Part shown: positions 20,406-27,558 of the stretch, piece after piece
How positions within the stretch are numbered: the first letter of the stretch is position 1
Layout of the letters: each line of letters starts with the position of its first letter
NCBI GenBank assembly: GCA_018968885.1
Contig: JAGWZK010000013.1
Location: 1 to 64,000, forward strand
Direction of reading: 5' to 3'
Source of the DNA: Planctomycetota bacterium
GTDB taxonomy: Bacteria; Planctomycetota; Phycisphaerae; Phycisphaerales; UBA1924
DNA: 64,000 nucleotides
Notes under the pieces: generated by a model
What the model saw: the letters and a program-made list of their open reading frames with translations, nothing else
Database searches by the model: none
What the model was told of the DNA's origin: nothing
Position numbers and translations under genes: made by a program

Positions 20406-20723
20406 GAGAGGCGGGAGTTTAGCGTGGGGTGAGGGGGAGGGTGTGCGTGCCGCGCGATCGTTCCCGGTGTGAGTGCCGGGGGGTGAAATCCTCCCCGGGG
20501 TTTGGGGCCCTTGATTGCAATATCGGTGGGGAGTTGTGTGGACGCGGCGCAGGAAGGTGGTAACTATCGTCGCGCCTTGAAGCACGGGGTGCAGGAGTCA
20601 AGTCCTGACAACCGGCGTTTCGGGGTCCGGCGGGAGGAGCCGGGAGTTCCGGGAACTGGTGGCCCGGAAACGCGAACGTAGAACAGAACGCGTGGTGACA
20701 CACGCGACAAAGGGAACAGGACC
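20406..20723. other. Intergenic region between divergent genes, with a structured leader candidate
   Basis: 318 bases without a gene. Between 20592 and 20673 the sequence holds several nested hairpins: CAGGA...TCCTG at 20592-20607, GCGTTTCGGG (20615-20624) pairing with CCCGGAAACGC (20663-20673) with one bulge, and AGTTC-CGG-GAACT at 20645-20657 inside it. A further GC-rich inverted repeat is near 20477-20499. This may be the 5' leader RNA of the acidic-protein gene at 20724; I do not recognise a known riboswitch. Confidence 0.45.
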
Positions 20724-21074
20724 ATGGAGCTGGGATACCACATGCCACTGAGTGCAACGACGACGATGAGTGACTGCGCCGATGCTGCCGCAGGTTTGGC
20801 GACGGGTTTTTCGGACGGCGCGGCACAGACTGCGCTGCTTGACCCCGGAGCCGAGGTGGTCGAAGAGACCCAGTGGCTCACGTTCCCGGACATTGTCTGT
20901 GAGGAAGATGACGACGACGACTACGACGATGATGACAACGCCTTTGACGATGACGACGAGGCGGAGGGCGACGAAGAGTTCGAGGATGATGAGTTCCTCG
21001 ACGACGATGAAGAACTCGACGATGAAGAGGGCGAGGACGGGGACGAAGAAGACCTCGAAGAAGAAGAGCTCTGA
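20724..21074 (+). CDS. Very acidic Asp/Glu-rich protein
   Basis: 116 residues. The first 60 are ordinary (TGFSDGAAQTALLDPGAEVVEETQWLTF, shown in part here only), and residues about 60-116 are almost all Asp and Glu with scattered Tyr, Phe and Leu. It could be a disordered acidic protein that binds basic partners or metal ions. An AGGACC sequence precedes the ATG. The frame is open on this strand only with a sensible start, and it is followed 70 bp later by the conserved gene at 21144. Function unknown; expressed status uncertain. Confidence 0.55.
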   Translation: MELGYHMPLSATTTMSDCADAAAGLATGFSDGAAQTALLDPGAEVVEETQWLTFPDIVCEEDDDDDYDDDDNAFDDDDEAEGDEEFEDDEFLDDDEELDDEEGEDGDEEDLEEEEL

Positions 21075-21143
21075 GTCATCAGGCATTGCTCTTTGAGGTC
21101 CACCGGAATGTTCCGGTGCTGGGTCCGTCGGGAGCATGCCCAC

Positions 21144-21665
21144 ATGAGTCAGTCAAGCAATCACAACGGCAATGCGTCAAACAGCGGCTTTGGTTCCTTT
21201 GAACCCGGCAGCCGCTCGCCCCGCTCGAATCGCCCCTTGGCGTCCGATGCGGATGTGATGCGTCAGGCCAGTCGCTGCAGCGAGGAGAATCCGCTGGCGC
21301 ATACTGATCTGGATCAGGGTGATGAAGAGATGGACACGCTGGGTCGCCGCCGCGGGGCGGGTCGCCGCCTGTCCGAATTCCTCAAGAGCGCTGAAGATGG
21401 TCAATTGAACAAAGAGCAATTCCACTTTGTCATGGCCATCGACGCTTTCAAAAAGTCCAATCGAGCCCCTTATCCGGCGTGGACCGATGTCCTCGAAGTC
21501 ATCCGCCTGCTGGGGTATCGCAAGACCATGGCCAGCGAGGTGGATGTTCGCGCCGCTGAGGATTGGACCGAAAGCCCCAACACATCCAGCGGCGTGCGCG
21601 CTGATCGCTGGCAGGCCTGGGGCAAGATCGATAAGGATCGCAAAGGCAGCCGCAAGGCGGCGTGA
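21144..21665 (+). CDS. Conserved hypothetical protein
   Basis: 173 residues starting at the ATG at 21144 with GGGAG nine bases before it. The N-terminal 70 residues are Ser/Asn/Gly-rich and probably disordered; the C-terminal half is a compact helical domain with MAIDAFKKSNRAPYPAWTDV and LEVIRLLGYRKTM, a pattern I have seen in planctomycete hypothetical proteins. No signal peptide or membrane span. It ends 17 bp before the convergent rho gene. No function can be proposed. Confidence 0.7.
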   Translation: MSQSSNHNGNASNSGFGSFEPGSRSPRSNRPLASDADVMRQASRCSEENPLAHTDLDQGDEEMDTLGRRRGAGRRLSEFLKSAEDGQLNKEQFHFVMAIDAFKKSNRAPYPAWTDVLEVIRLLGYRKTMASEVDVRAAEDWTESPNTSSGVRADRWQAWGKIDKDRKGSRKAA

Positions 21666-21682
21666 GAAGTTTGGGCTGAGGG

Positions 21683-22930
21683 TCAACCGCCCACAAGCTG
21701 GGAATTGGTCTTGAACTTCTCCATCGCGGCAAGCAATCGCTCAATCTGCTGATGTGGTGGCATGGCGAGCAAGTTCCGCCGCAGGGCCGTCATCGTCTTG
21801 ACTTCCGCGGCGGAAAGCAGCAGGTCTTCCTTGCGTGTGCCGCTGGCTGCAAGGTCCATCGCAGGGAACAGCCGCCTCTCGGCGACCTTGCGATCCAGGA
21901 TCAACTCCATGTTTCCGGTGCCCTTGAATTCTTCAAAGATCACCTGATCCATGGCGCTGCCGGTATCCACCAGGCAGGTGGCGATGATGGTGAGTGAGCC
22001 GCCGGGCATGGGGCCATCTGGGCCCATGATCTCGGTATTGCGGGCAGAGCCGAAGATGGCCTTGGGCACTTCCAGGGCCTTGGAATCGATGCCGCCGGTG
22101 AGTGTGCGGCCGCCGGTGGCGTGCTGATTGCTTGCGTTGAAGGCGCGGCCCAGACGTGTCAAGGAATCCAGCAGCACCACAACATGACGACCTTGCTCGA
22201 CCAGACGCTTACAGCGCTCGATGGTGAGGGTGCTGACGATGATGTGCCGCTCGACACCGTGGTCGTTGCTGCTGGCGATGACTCGTGCGCGGCGGGGGCG
22301 TTCCGCCGTGCCGCCAGGAAACTCTTCACTGGCTTTGGCGATGGTGCGGGAGAAGTCGGTGACTTCCTCAGGACGCTCATCCACCAGAAGCATGAAGAGA
22401 TCGATATCGCGATGATTGCGGAGGATGGAAAGAGCCAAGTCTTTCAAAAGCGTGGTCTTGCCGGCCTTGGGGGGTGAGACGATCAAGCCGCGCTGACCGC
22501 GACCAATGGGGCAGAAGAGATCAACTAGGCGGCAGGAGGCGGGGCAGCCGGGGTATTCAAGCTCAAGCCGCGGCTTGGGGTCCACCACTGTCAACTCTTC
22601 GAAGGGAATCTGTTTGCGGGCGGTGAAGGCCTGGGCATCTTCCCCTTCGATGCCGAGCAAGCGCTGCGCCAGCGGGGCCTGCACCATGCCCTTGGCATCG
22701 CGATCCTGCTTGGTGATGCGCGGCATGGGGGCGGGAACGGTGCGGTTGCCAAGTTCGACGGTGACCTGCAGGCCAGCTCGCAGGGCAAAGCGGTCGCCCC
22801 ATTCGATGGGAATCACCGGATCAGCCGCGGAGGCGATGATGGTGGAATCCGCCACCTGGCGGATGCGTCCGATGCGGGGCCCGTTGGACGTGGTGGGCCA
22901 TTCGAGAATACCGGTGAGCGTGTTGCTCAT
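21683..22930 (-). CDS. rho: Transcription termination factor Rho, without the N-terminal helical domain
   Basis: 415 residues from the ATG at 22930. It has the RecA-type helicase core: PIGRGQRGLIVSPPKAGKTT (P-loop Lys158), MLLVDERPEEVTDFSRTI, VVVLLDSLTRLGRAFN, GSLTIIATCLVDTGSAMDQV and the GTGNMELILDRK Q/R-loop region. The N-terminus starts directly at the RNA-binding fold (LTGILEWPTT...) with no helical Rho_N domain, and the usual FGFLR RNP motif is missing. Two short insertions are present (after TDFSRTIAKASEEFPGG and in GPDGPMPGG). It is convergent with the gene at 21665 and divergent from ptsP. Rho is a hexameric RNA-dependent ATPase that ends transcription. Confidence 0.92.
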   Translation of the reverse strand: MSNTLTGILEWPTTSNGPRIGRIRQVADSTIIASAADPVIPIEWGDRFALRAGLQVTVELGNRTVPAPMPRITKQDRDAKGMVQAPLAQRLLGIEGEDAQAFTARKQIPFEELTVVDPKPRLELEYPGCPASCRLVDLFCPIGRGQRGLIVSPPKAGKTTLLKDLALSILRNHRDIDLFMLLVDERPEEVTDFSRTIAKASEEFPGGTAERPRRARVIASSNDHGVERHIIVSTLTIERCKRLVEQGRHVVVLLDSLTRLGRAFNASNQHATGGRTLTGGIDSKALEVPKAIFGSARNTEIMGPDGPMPGGSLTIIATCLVDTGSAMDQVIFEEFKGTGNMELILDRKVAERRLFPAMDLAASGTRKEDLLLSAAEVKTMTALRRNLLAMPPHQQIERLLAAMEKFKTNSQLVGG

Positions 22931-23167
22931 GCATGAGAACTCTGGCGCTGATGCGCAGGAAGTGAAGAAATCGCGAGCGTTGCACCGGGGACGCATGACC
23001 TGTACAGAAACAGGCCAGCACGAGTGGTGCGACACACACGGGAGAACCTGAGATTGGCCCGCCGCGACACAGCCCCGAAACCGTCCGCACTCAGAGTGGG
23101 GTCACGCAGAGTGGGTTTTCGCAGAAGGGGCTCGGACGCGGCAGGGGATGCTACCCCGGCCGATTGA

Positions 23168-25147
23168 GTGGCGGCGGAAGTGTCGACCGCTCGGCGCAAG
23201 TACCATCCCGGCGTGCCCAGTAAGCCCAACAAACCCGACAAACCCGATCGGCCCGGTTCCGGCCAGAACGCACCCGCGCAGCCACAAGCCCCGGCCAATA
23301 TGGCCGCGGCATCGCCTCGGGGTGGCGCAGCCGCGAGCGGGAATGAGCCACCACGACCGCAACCCATCGTGCTCAAGGGGCTGAACGTTTCTCCCGGCAT
23401 TGTGATCGCGCGGGTGTACCTCTTGCAGGATGATCCAAAGCGCGTGGCGCGAAGAGCCATCGCCCCCGAATCGGTCAAGCAGGAGTTGGCGAGATTTGAT
23501 GCCGCGTTGAAGGCCAGCGTGGGCGAATTGCAGGAGGTGCATCGTCAGGCCGAGAAGGAGATGGGCAAGGACGCGGCCAAGATCTTCCTCTTTCACATCG
23601 GCATGCTGAGTGATAAGTCACTGGTCACGCCGATCCGCAAGATGATCGAGACGGATCGCGTGAACGCCGAGTATGCGGTCGCGTCGACCCTCGGCGCGCT
23701 GGCGAGCACATTCCGATCCAAGAGTGATTCGGTGTTTGCCACCAAGGTCAACGACATTGACGATCTGGCAGCGCGCCTGCTGGCCTCCCTCACCGGCGGC
23801 GAAGACGATCGGCTGAAGAATCTCGATCACGAGGTGATCCTGGTCGGCAAGGATCTGACACCCGGCCAGTGTGCCGCGTTTGACCGCAAGAAGATCCTGG
23901 GCATCGCGACCGACTTGGGCGGACGCACCAGCCACACCGCCATTGTGGCTCGCGCTTTGGGTTTGCCGGCAGTCGTTGGTTGCGAACGCGTGACCGAAGC
24001 CCTCGCCGAATCCGGCGCGGATTGGACACTGGCAATCCTCGATGGTGACCACGGCGAAGTGATCCTGCACCCCAGCGAGGCGCAGGTCACCAGTGTTCTC
24101 AACTATCTGCAGAGCAAGAAGAATTACGAGATCACGCTGAACGAACTGCGTGATCTGCCTGCGGTCACGCTGGATGGTGTGCCGATTGAACTTTTGGGCA
24201 ACATTGAATTCGCGGATGAGATCTCCAGCGTGATCAACTCCGGCGGCGTGGGTGTGGGTCTCTATCGCACCGAGTTCCTCGTCCTCACCAAGACCACCGA
24301 GCCCACTGAGGGGGACCACTTCAACGCCTACAAGCGCTGTCTGGAACTGGCCCAGGGGAGGCCGATCACGATTCGCACGCTGGACCTGGGCGCGGACAAA
24401 TACACCCAGAGCCGCACCGAGGTGCCGGAGCGCAATCCATTCCTGGGTCTGCGTTCCATCCGATTCTGCCTGAAAAATCAGCACATCTTCAAGCGTCAGT
24501 TGCGCGCCCTCCTCCGCGCCAGTGGCTTGCCCACTTGCAAGCCGGGGCAGATGAAGATCATGTTCCCGCTGATCACCAGCACCAGCGAATTCCGCCAGGC
24601 CAAATACCTTCTCAATGACATGATGGAGGATCTGGCCGACGAGGGACAGGCCTTTGACAGCAAGATCAAGGTTGGCATGATGGTGGAGGTGCCGAGCGCA
24701 GCACTGATGGCCGACACTTTTGCACAAGAAGCCGACTTCTTCTCCATCGGCACCAACGACCTTGTGCAATACACGCTCGCGGTGGACCGCACCAACGAGC
24801 GCGTGGCGAACCTCTACAACCCGTTCCACCCTGCTGTCATCGTTCTCATCCGCGATGTGGCTCGCGTCGCCAAACGGCGGAACATCCCACTTTCATGCTG
24901 CGGCGAATCCGCTGCGGACCTGGAGTTCGCCCTCATTCTGCTCGGCCTCGGCCTGCGCACGTTGTCGAGCACGGCGAGCACGATTCCTCACCTCAAGCGC
25001 CTGGTGCGGAGCGTGAAGATCGAGCAGTGCCAGCGATTGGCGCGGCAGGCGTTGAGCTTGGATAGTGATGCACAGGTCGCCGCGATGCTGCGTGAACGCG
25101 CACGCAAGATTGTGCCTGAGGCGTTTGAGGGTCGATTGGGAGAGTGA
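23168..25147 (+). CDS. ptsP: Phosphoenolpyruvate-protein phosphotransferase (PTS enzyme I)
   Basis: 659 residues as an open frame from a GTG at 23168, but the first ~65 residues are Pro/Ala/Lys-rich and the enzyme I domain starts at GLNVSPGIVIARVYL. Signature residues are the phosphorylated His256 in GGRTSHTAIV, the PEP-binding GVGLYRTEFL, RTLDLGADK and IMFPLITS regions, the EVPSAALMADTFAQEADFFS segment and catalytic Cys578 in LSCCGESA. The core length is normal. Enzyme I takes phosphate from PEP and passes it to HPr. The start could also be the GTG at 23213; no HPr gene lies nearby. Symbol could equally be ptsI. Confidence 0.92.
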   Translation: MAAEVSTARRKYHPGVPSKPNKPDKPDRPGSGQNAPAQPQAPANMAAASPRGGAAASGNEPPRPQPIVLKGLNVSPGIVIARVYLLQDDPKRVARRAIAPESVKQELARFDAALKASVGELQEVHRQAEKEMGKDAAKIFLFHIGMLSDKSLVTPIRKMIETDRVNAEYAVASTLGALASTFRSKSDSVFATKVNDIDDLAARLLASLTGGEDDRLKNLDHEVILVGKDLTPGQCAAFDRKKILGIATDLGGRTSHTAIVARALGLPAVVGCERVTEALAESGADWTLAILDGDHGEVILHPSEAQVTSVLNYLQSKKNYEITLNELRDLPAVTLDGVPIELLGNIEFADEISSVINSGGVGVGLYRTEFLVLTKTTEPTEGDHFNAYKRCLELAQGRPITIRTLDLGADKYTQSRTEVPERNPFLGLRSIRFCLKNQHIFKRQLRALLRASGLPTCKPGQMKIMFPLITSTSEFRQAKYLLNDMMEDLADEGQAFDSKIKVGMMVEVPSAALMADTFAQEADFFSIGTNDLVQYTLAVDRTNERVANLYNPFHPAVIVLIRDVARVAKRRNIPLSCCGESAADLEFALILLGLGLRTLSSTASTIPHLKRLVRSVKIEQCQRLARQALSLDSDAQVAAMLRERARKIVPEAFEGRLGE

Positions 25148-25176
25148 GCAGGTTGCTGCTGGGAAAAGGGGCTGGA

Positions 25177-26391
25177 TTATGGCTGAGGAGGCCGCGGCGG
25201 ACGTTGACCCGGTGGTCCACCATCGCGCGGGCCTGAGCGAGGTCCACGATCATCGCGGGGCCTGTCGTCACGGGGCCTGTCTGGACGCGTGCCGCGATCA
25301 CCCTCTGGACGTTGCGGGCGAGGACCACCACCACCTCCACCTCCGGGTCCTCCGCGTGGAGGCGCGCCGGGGCCATCTTGACGTGATTGGTTTGGTGATT
25401 GGGTCGGAGGTTGGGGCTTGGGTGAAGTCGCCGGGGTGAGATTCTCCACCGGCACGGCTACATCGTTGTACGCGCCATCGGGCTTGGGGACATCGAGGCG
25501 TACCAGCACGAGCTGAGTGAGGATCTGGCCATCGATGACGGTGCCATCACCTTCGGGGGTGCCGACGCGAGTGTTCTTGCGGGGGAGGCGCTTGGAGAGT
25601 TCGTCGTAGGTCTGATCCTCGTAGCGCAGGCAGCACATCAGGCGGCCGCAGCGTCCGCTGATCTTCAAGGGATCGAGGGTGGCCTTCTGCACCTTGGCAC
25701 TTTTCATGCTCACGGGCTTGAGCACTTTCAGGAAGTTCTTGCAGCAGCAGTATTGCCCGCAGCGTTCGTAGTCGGCGACGATGCGCGCCTCATCACGCGC
25801 CTGCACCATGTGCGTTTCGATGCGGCAGAGGTATTCCTTCCCCATCCGCGCGATGAACTCGCGCAGATCGGGGCGTTCCTCGCTCTGCTGGAAGTACACG
25901 GTGATGCGCTCGCCACCCAGGAGGGGCTCGACCTCGACGATCTTGGCGGGGACGCGGAGTTCGCTGGCGAAACGCCGCGCGGTCAGGCGGATTTCATTCT
26001 TCTCTTGCTCCAGCCGGGCTTGGCGATTCAGGTCATCGACGGTGGCGACGCGCAGGGCTTTGCCCTCGGCAAAGAATGGGTAATCCTTGCCACCGGAATT
26101 CTCGATGTACGAGAGCATGTCCTTGCGCGAGACGCTCTTAGAGCAACCTGAGTTGGGGCAGGTGCTGGTGAGCATTTCGCCGATCTCGGTGCCGCGATGC
26201 GTGCGGATGACGATCTTGCTGCCACAGCCGGGCTTGGCATCGCCGTTGTATGGATACTCGCCGATGAGTTTGAGATATCCAAACCGGACGACGATGGTCT
26301 TGGGCGCCTGCAAAGCTTCGTAGGCCTTGCGATCGGCCTCCTGCTGGGCAGCGAGGTCGGCTTCGAATTGAGGAAGAGGCAGAATCGCCAT
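25177..26391 (-). CDS. PSP1/RicT-family protein with a long disordered C-terminus
   Basis: 404 residues. The core (about 30-300) carries the RicT/PSP1 features: IVIRTHRGTEIGEML, KIVEVEPLLGGERITVYF, RDEARIVADYERCGQYCCCK and SGRCGRLMCCLRYE, with paired Cys that in RicT relatives help hold iron-sulfur clusters. The last ~90 residues are Pro/Gly/Arg/Asp-rich (RGG-like), likely disordered and possibly RNA-binding. In Bacillus, RicT belongs to a complex affecting RNA processing and maturation. Here it is the last gene of a four-gene minus-strand operon (27443 to 25177). The DNA shows no unusual base use. Confidence 0.85.
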   Translation of the reverse strand: MAILPLPQFEADLAAQQEADRKAYEALQAPKTIVVRFGYLKLIGEYPYNGDAKPGCGSKIVIRTHRGTEIGEMLTSTCPNSGCSKSVSRKDMLSYIENSGGKDYPFFAEGKALRVATVDDLNRQARLEQEKNEIRLTARRFASELRVPAKIVEVEPLLGGERITVYFQQSEERPDLREFIARMGKEYLCRIETHMVQARDEARIVADYERCGQYCCCKNFLKVLKPVSMKSAKVQKATLDPLKISGRCGRLMCCLRYEDQTYDELSKRLPRKNTRVGTPEGDGTVIDGQILTQLVLVRLDVPKPDGAYNDVAVPVENLTPATSPKPQPPTQSPNQSRQDGPGAPPRGGPGGGGGGGPRPQRPEGDRGTRPDRPRDDRPRDDRGPRSGPRDGGPPGQRPPRPPQP

Positions 26392-26403
26392 GGGCAGGGT
26401 GCC

Positions 26404-26859
26404 TCAGCGGGTGAGAGGGTTAGGGGCTTGAGGGCGCACGGCGGGTGCCGAAGGAGCACGTCCTTCGGCACGAGTGCGGGCCTCGGTGAAAAGAGTCTGG
26501 ACGTTCAAGCGTTGCACCAACTGCGGCACACCCTGATTGCCATCAGGGCGATAGACCATCAGTTCTTCCGAGCGGCCGTCGAGGACCACCAGGAGATCGT
26601 CGTTGCCACCGGGAGAGATCAGGGCGGTGTAGACACCGGCTTGCGCGACCATACCCCCGCCTCCTTCGTTGCCAGCAAAGGCAGGTTGACCACGCATGCT
26701 GGCGATGGCGATGGCTTCGGGGCCGCCACCGGTGAGGCCGATGAGGCGTGCGAATGCGATGAGGCAGAGCCCGGCGAGAATGAAAGCCGATGCCCACAGC
26801 CCAACGACCGATGAGGACGTTGAAGCATTCGAACCGAGTTGGGCGGGTGATTGGTTCAT
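26404..26859 (-). CDS. Single-pass membrane protein, paralogue of the upstream neighbour
   Basis: 151 residues with one membrane span (VVGLWASAFILAGLCLIAFARL) followed by an extracytoplasmic domain. Residues 75-105 (GVYTALISPGGNDDLLVVLDG and ELMVYRPDG) match the upstream protein's GEYTMLAGKGG...TVYIIDG and EMVSLRYDPRN, so the two are related copies. The end is Pro/Ala-rich. The gene overlaps its upstream partner by four bases and is followed by the RicT gene after 12 bp. I assign no function; the repeated beta-strand pair could be a small sensor or adhesion fold. Confidence 0.6.
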   Translation of the reverse strand: MNQSPAQLGSNASTSSSVVGLWASAFILAGLCLIAFARLIGLTGGGPEAIAIASMRGQPAFAGNEGGGGMVAQAGVYTALISPGGNDDLLVVLDGRSEELMVYRPDGNQGVPQLVQRLNVQTLFTEARTRAEGRAPSAPAVRPQAPNPLTR

Positions 26860-27188
26860 CGCTGCGGTGTGGCCTTGGCATCGGCTTCAAGAGATCGATA
26901 GCCACTGACGGCAAAGTGGTTGCGCGGGTCGTAACGCAGTGAGACCATTTCGGAATTGGCACCATCGATGATGTAGACGGTTGAAGCCGAGCCCGAGCCA
27001 CCTTTTCCTGCGAGCATGGTGTATTCACCTCGGGCCCTTGGGGCGTTGGCACTTGCTGCGCCACTGGCATCAGCCGGGTTGCCGGCCATGACCAAGAGCG
27101 CCAGCATCGTCAAGAGCGCGAGATTGGCACCGACGACAACCGCAGGGCGTCTATACAACGCAGGTTTGCTGGAGTCCGGGCTGGACAT
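26856..27188 (-). CDS. Single-pass membrane protein, paralogue of the downstream neighbour
   Basis: 110 residues with a span VVVGANLALLTMLALLVMAGN near the N-terminus and a short extracytoplasmic part with GEYTMLAGKGGSGSASTVYI and NSEMVSLRYDPRNHF. The stop overlaps the next start (ATGA), so translation is likely coupled. It resembles the downstream protein and so this pair is a local duplication in the operon that ends with the RicT gene. Function unknown. Confidence 0.6.
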   Translation of the reverse strand: MSSPDSSKPALYRRPAVVVGANLALLTMLALLVMAGNPADASGAASANAPRARGEYTMLAGKGGSGSASTVYIIDGANSEMVSLRYDPRNHFAVSGYRSLEADAKATPQR

Positions 27189-27191
27189 GCA

Positions 27192-27443
27192 TCAGTCCTG
27201 GTGGCCGCGGCGACTGGGGATGAGCATCGCACCCACGCACGCACCGACGATGACGATCGCCAGAACGTAATAAAGGATGAGCGTGGGGTTGTCCTGCTTG
27301 GATGGGGTCGGCGGCATGAGGCGCTCTTCAGTCTTGCGAGACTGTGAGCCACCAGAGCCGGAGACCTGCGCGATGGAGACCGAGGAGAGGGCAAGGCCAG
27401 CACCCAGGGTGGCGGCCATCAGCGTGCGGGTGAAGCGTGTCAT
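27192..27443 (-). CDS. Small exported/membrane protein
   Basis: 83 residues from the ATG at 27443. A signal peptide (TLMAATLGAGLALSSVSIAQ) is followed by a Ser/Gly/Lys-rich linker and a second hydrophobic span (PTLILYYVLAIVIVGACVGA) ending in a positive tail (PSRRGHQD), so it may be a type I membrane protein. The long open frame upstream of it to 28238 overlaps another gene and is spurious. It heads the small operon with the two paralogous membrane proteins and the RicT gene (3-bp gap). Confidence 0.6.
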   Translation of the reverse strand: MTRFTRTLMAATLGAGLALSSVSIAQVSGSGGSQSRKTEERLMPPTPSKQDNPTLILYYVLAIVIVGACVGAMLIPSRRGHQD

Positions 27444-27558
27444 GGGAAATCCTATGCGAACAAGGGAAGTCGCGGAAATGGTTGGGGCGATGTGGAAAGG
27501 CGGTGGAAAGCCACGAACCCCGCGTTGGTGAGGCCCGTGGGGATGCTTCTGGCGAGGA

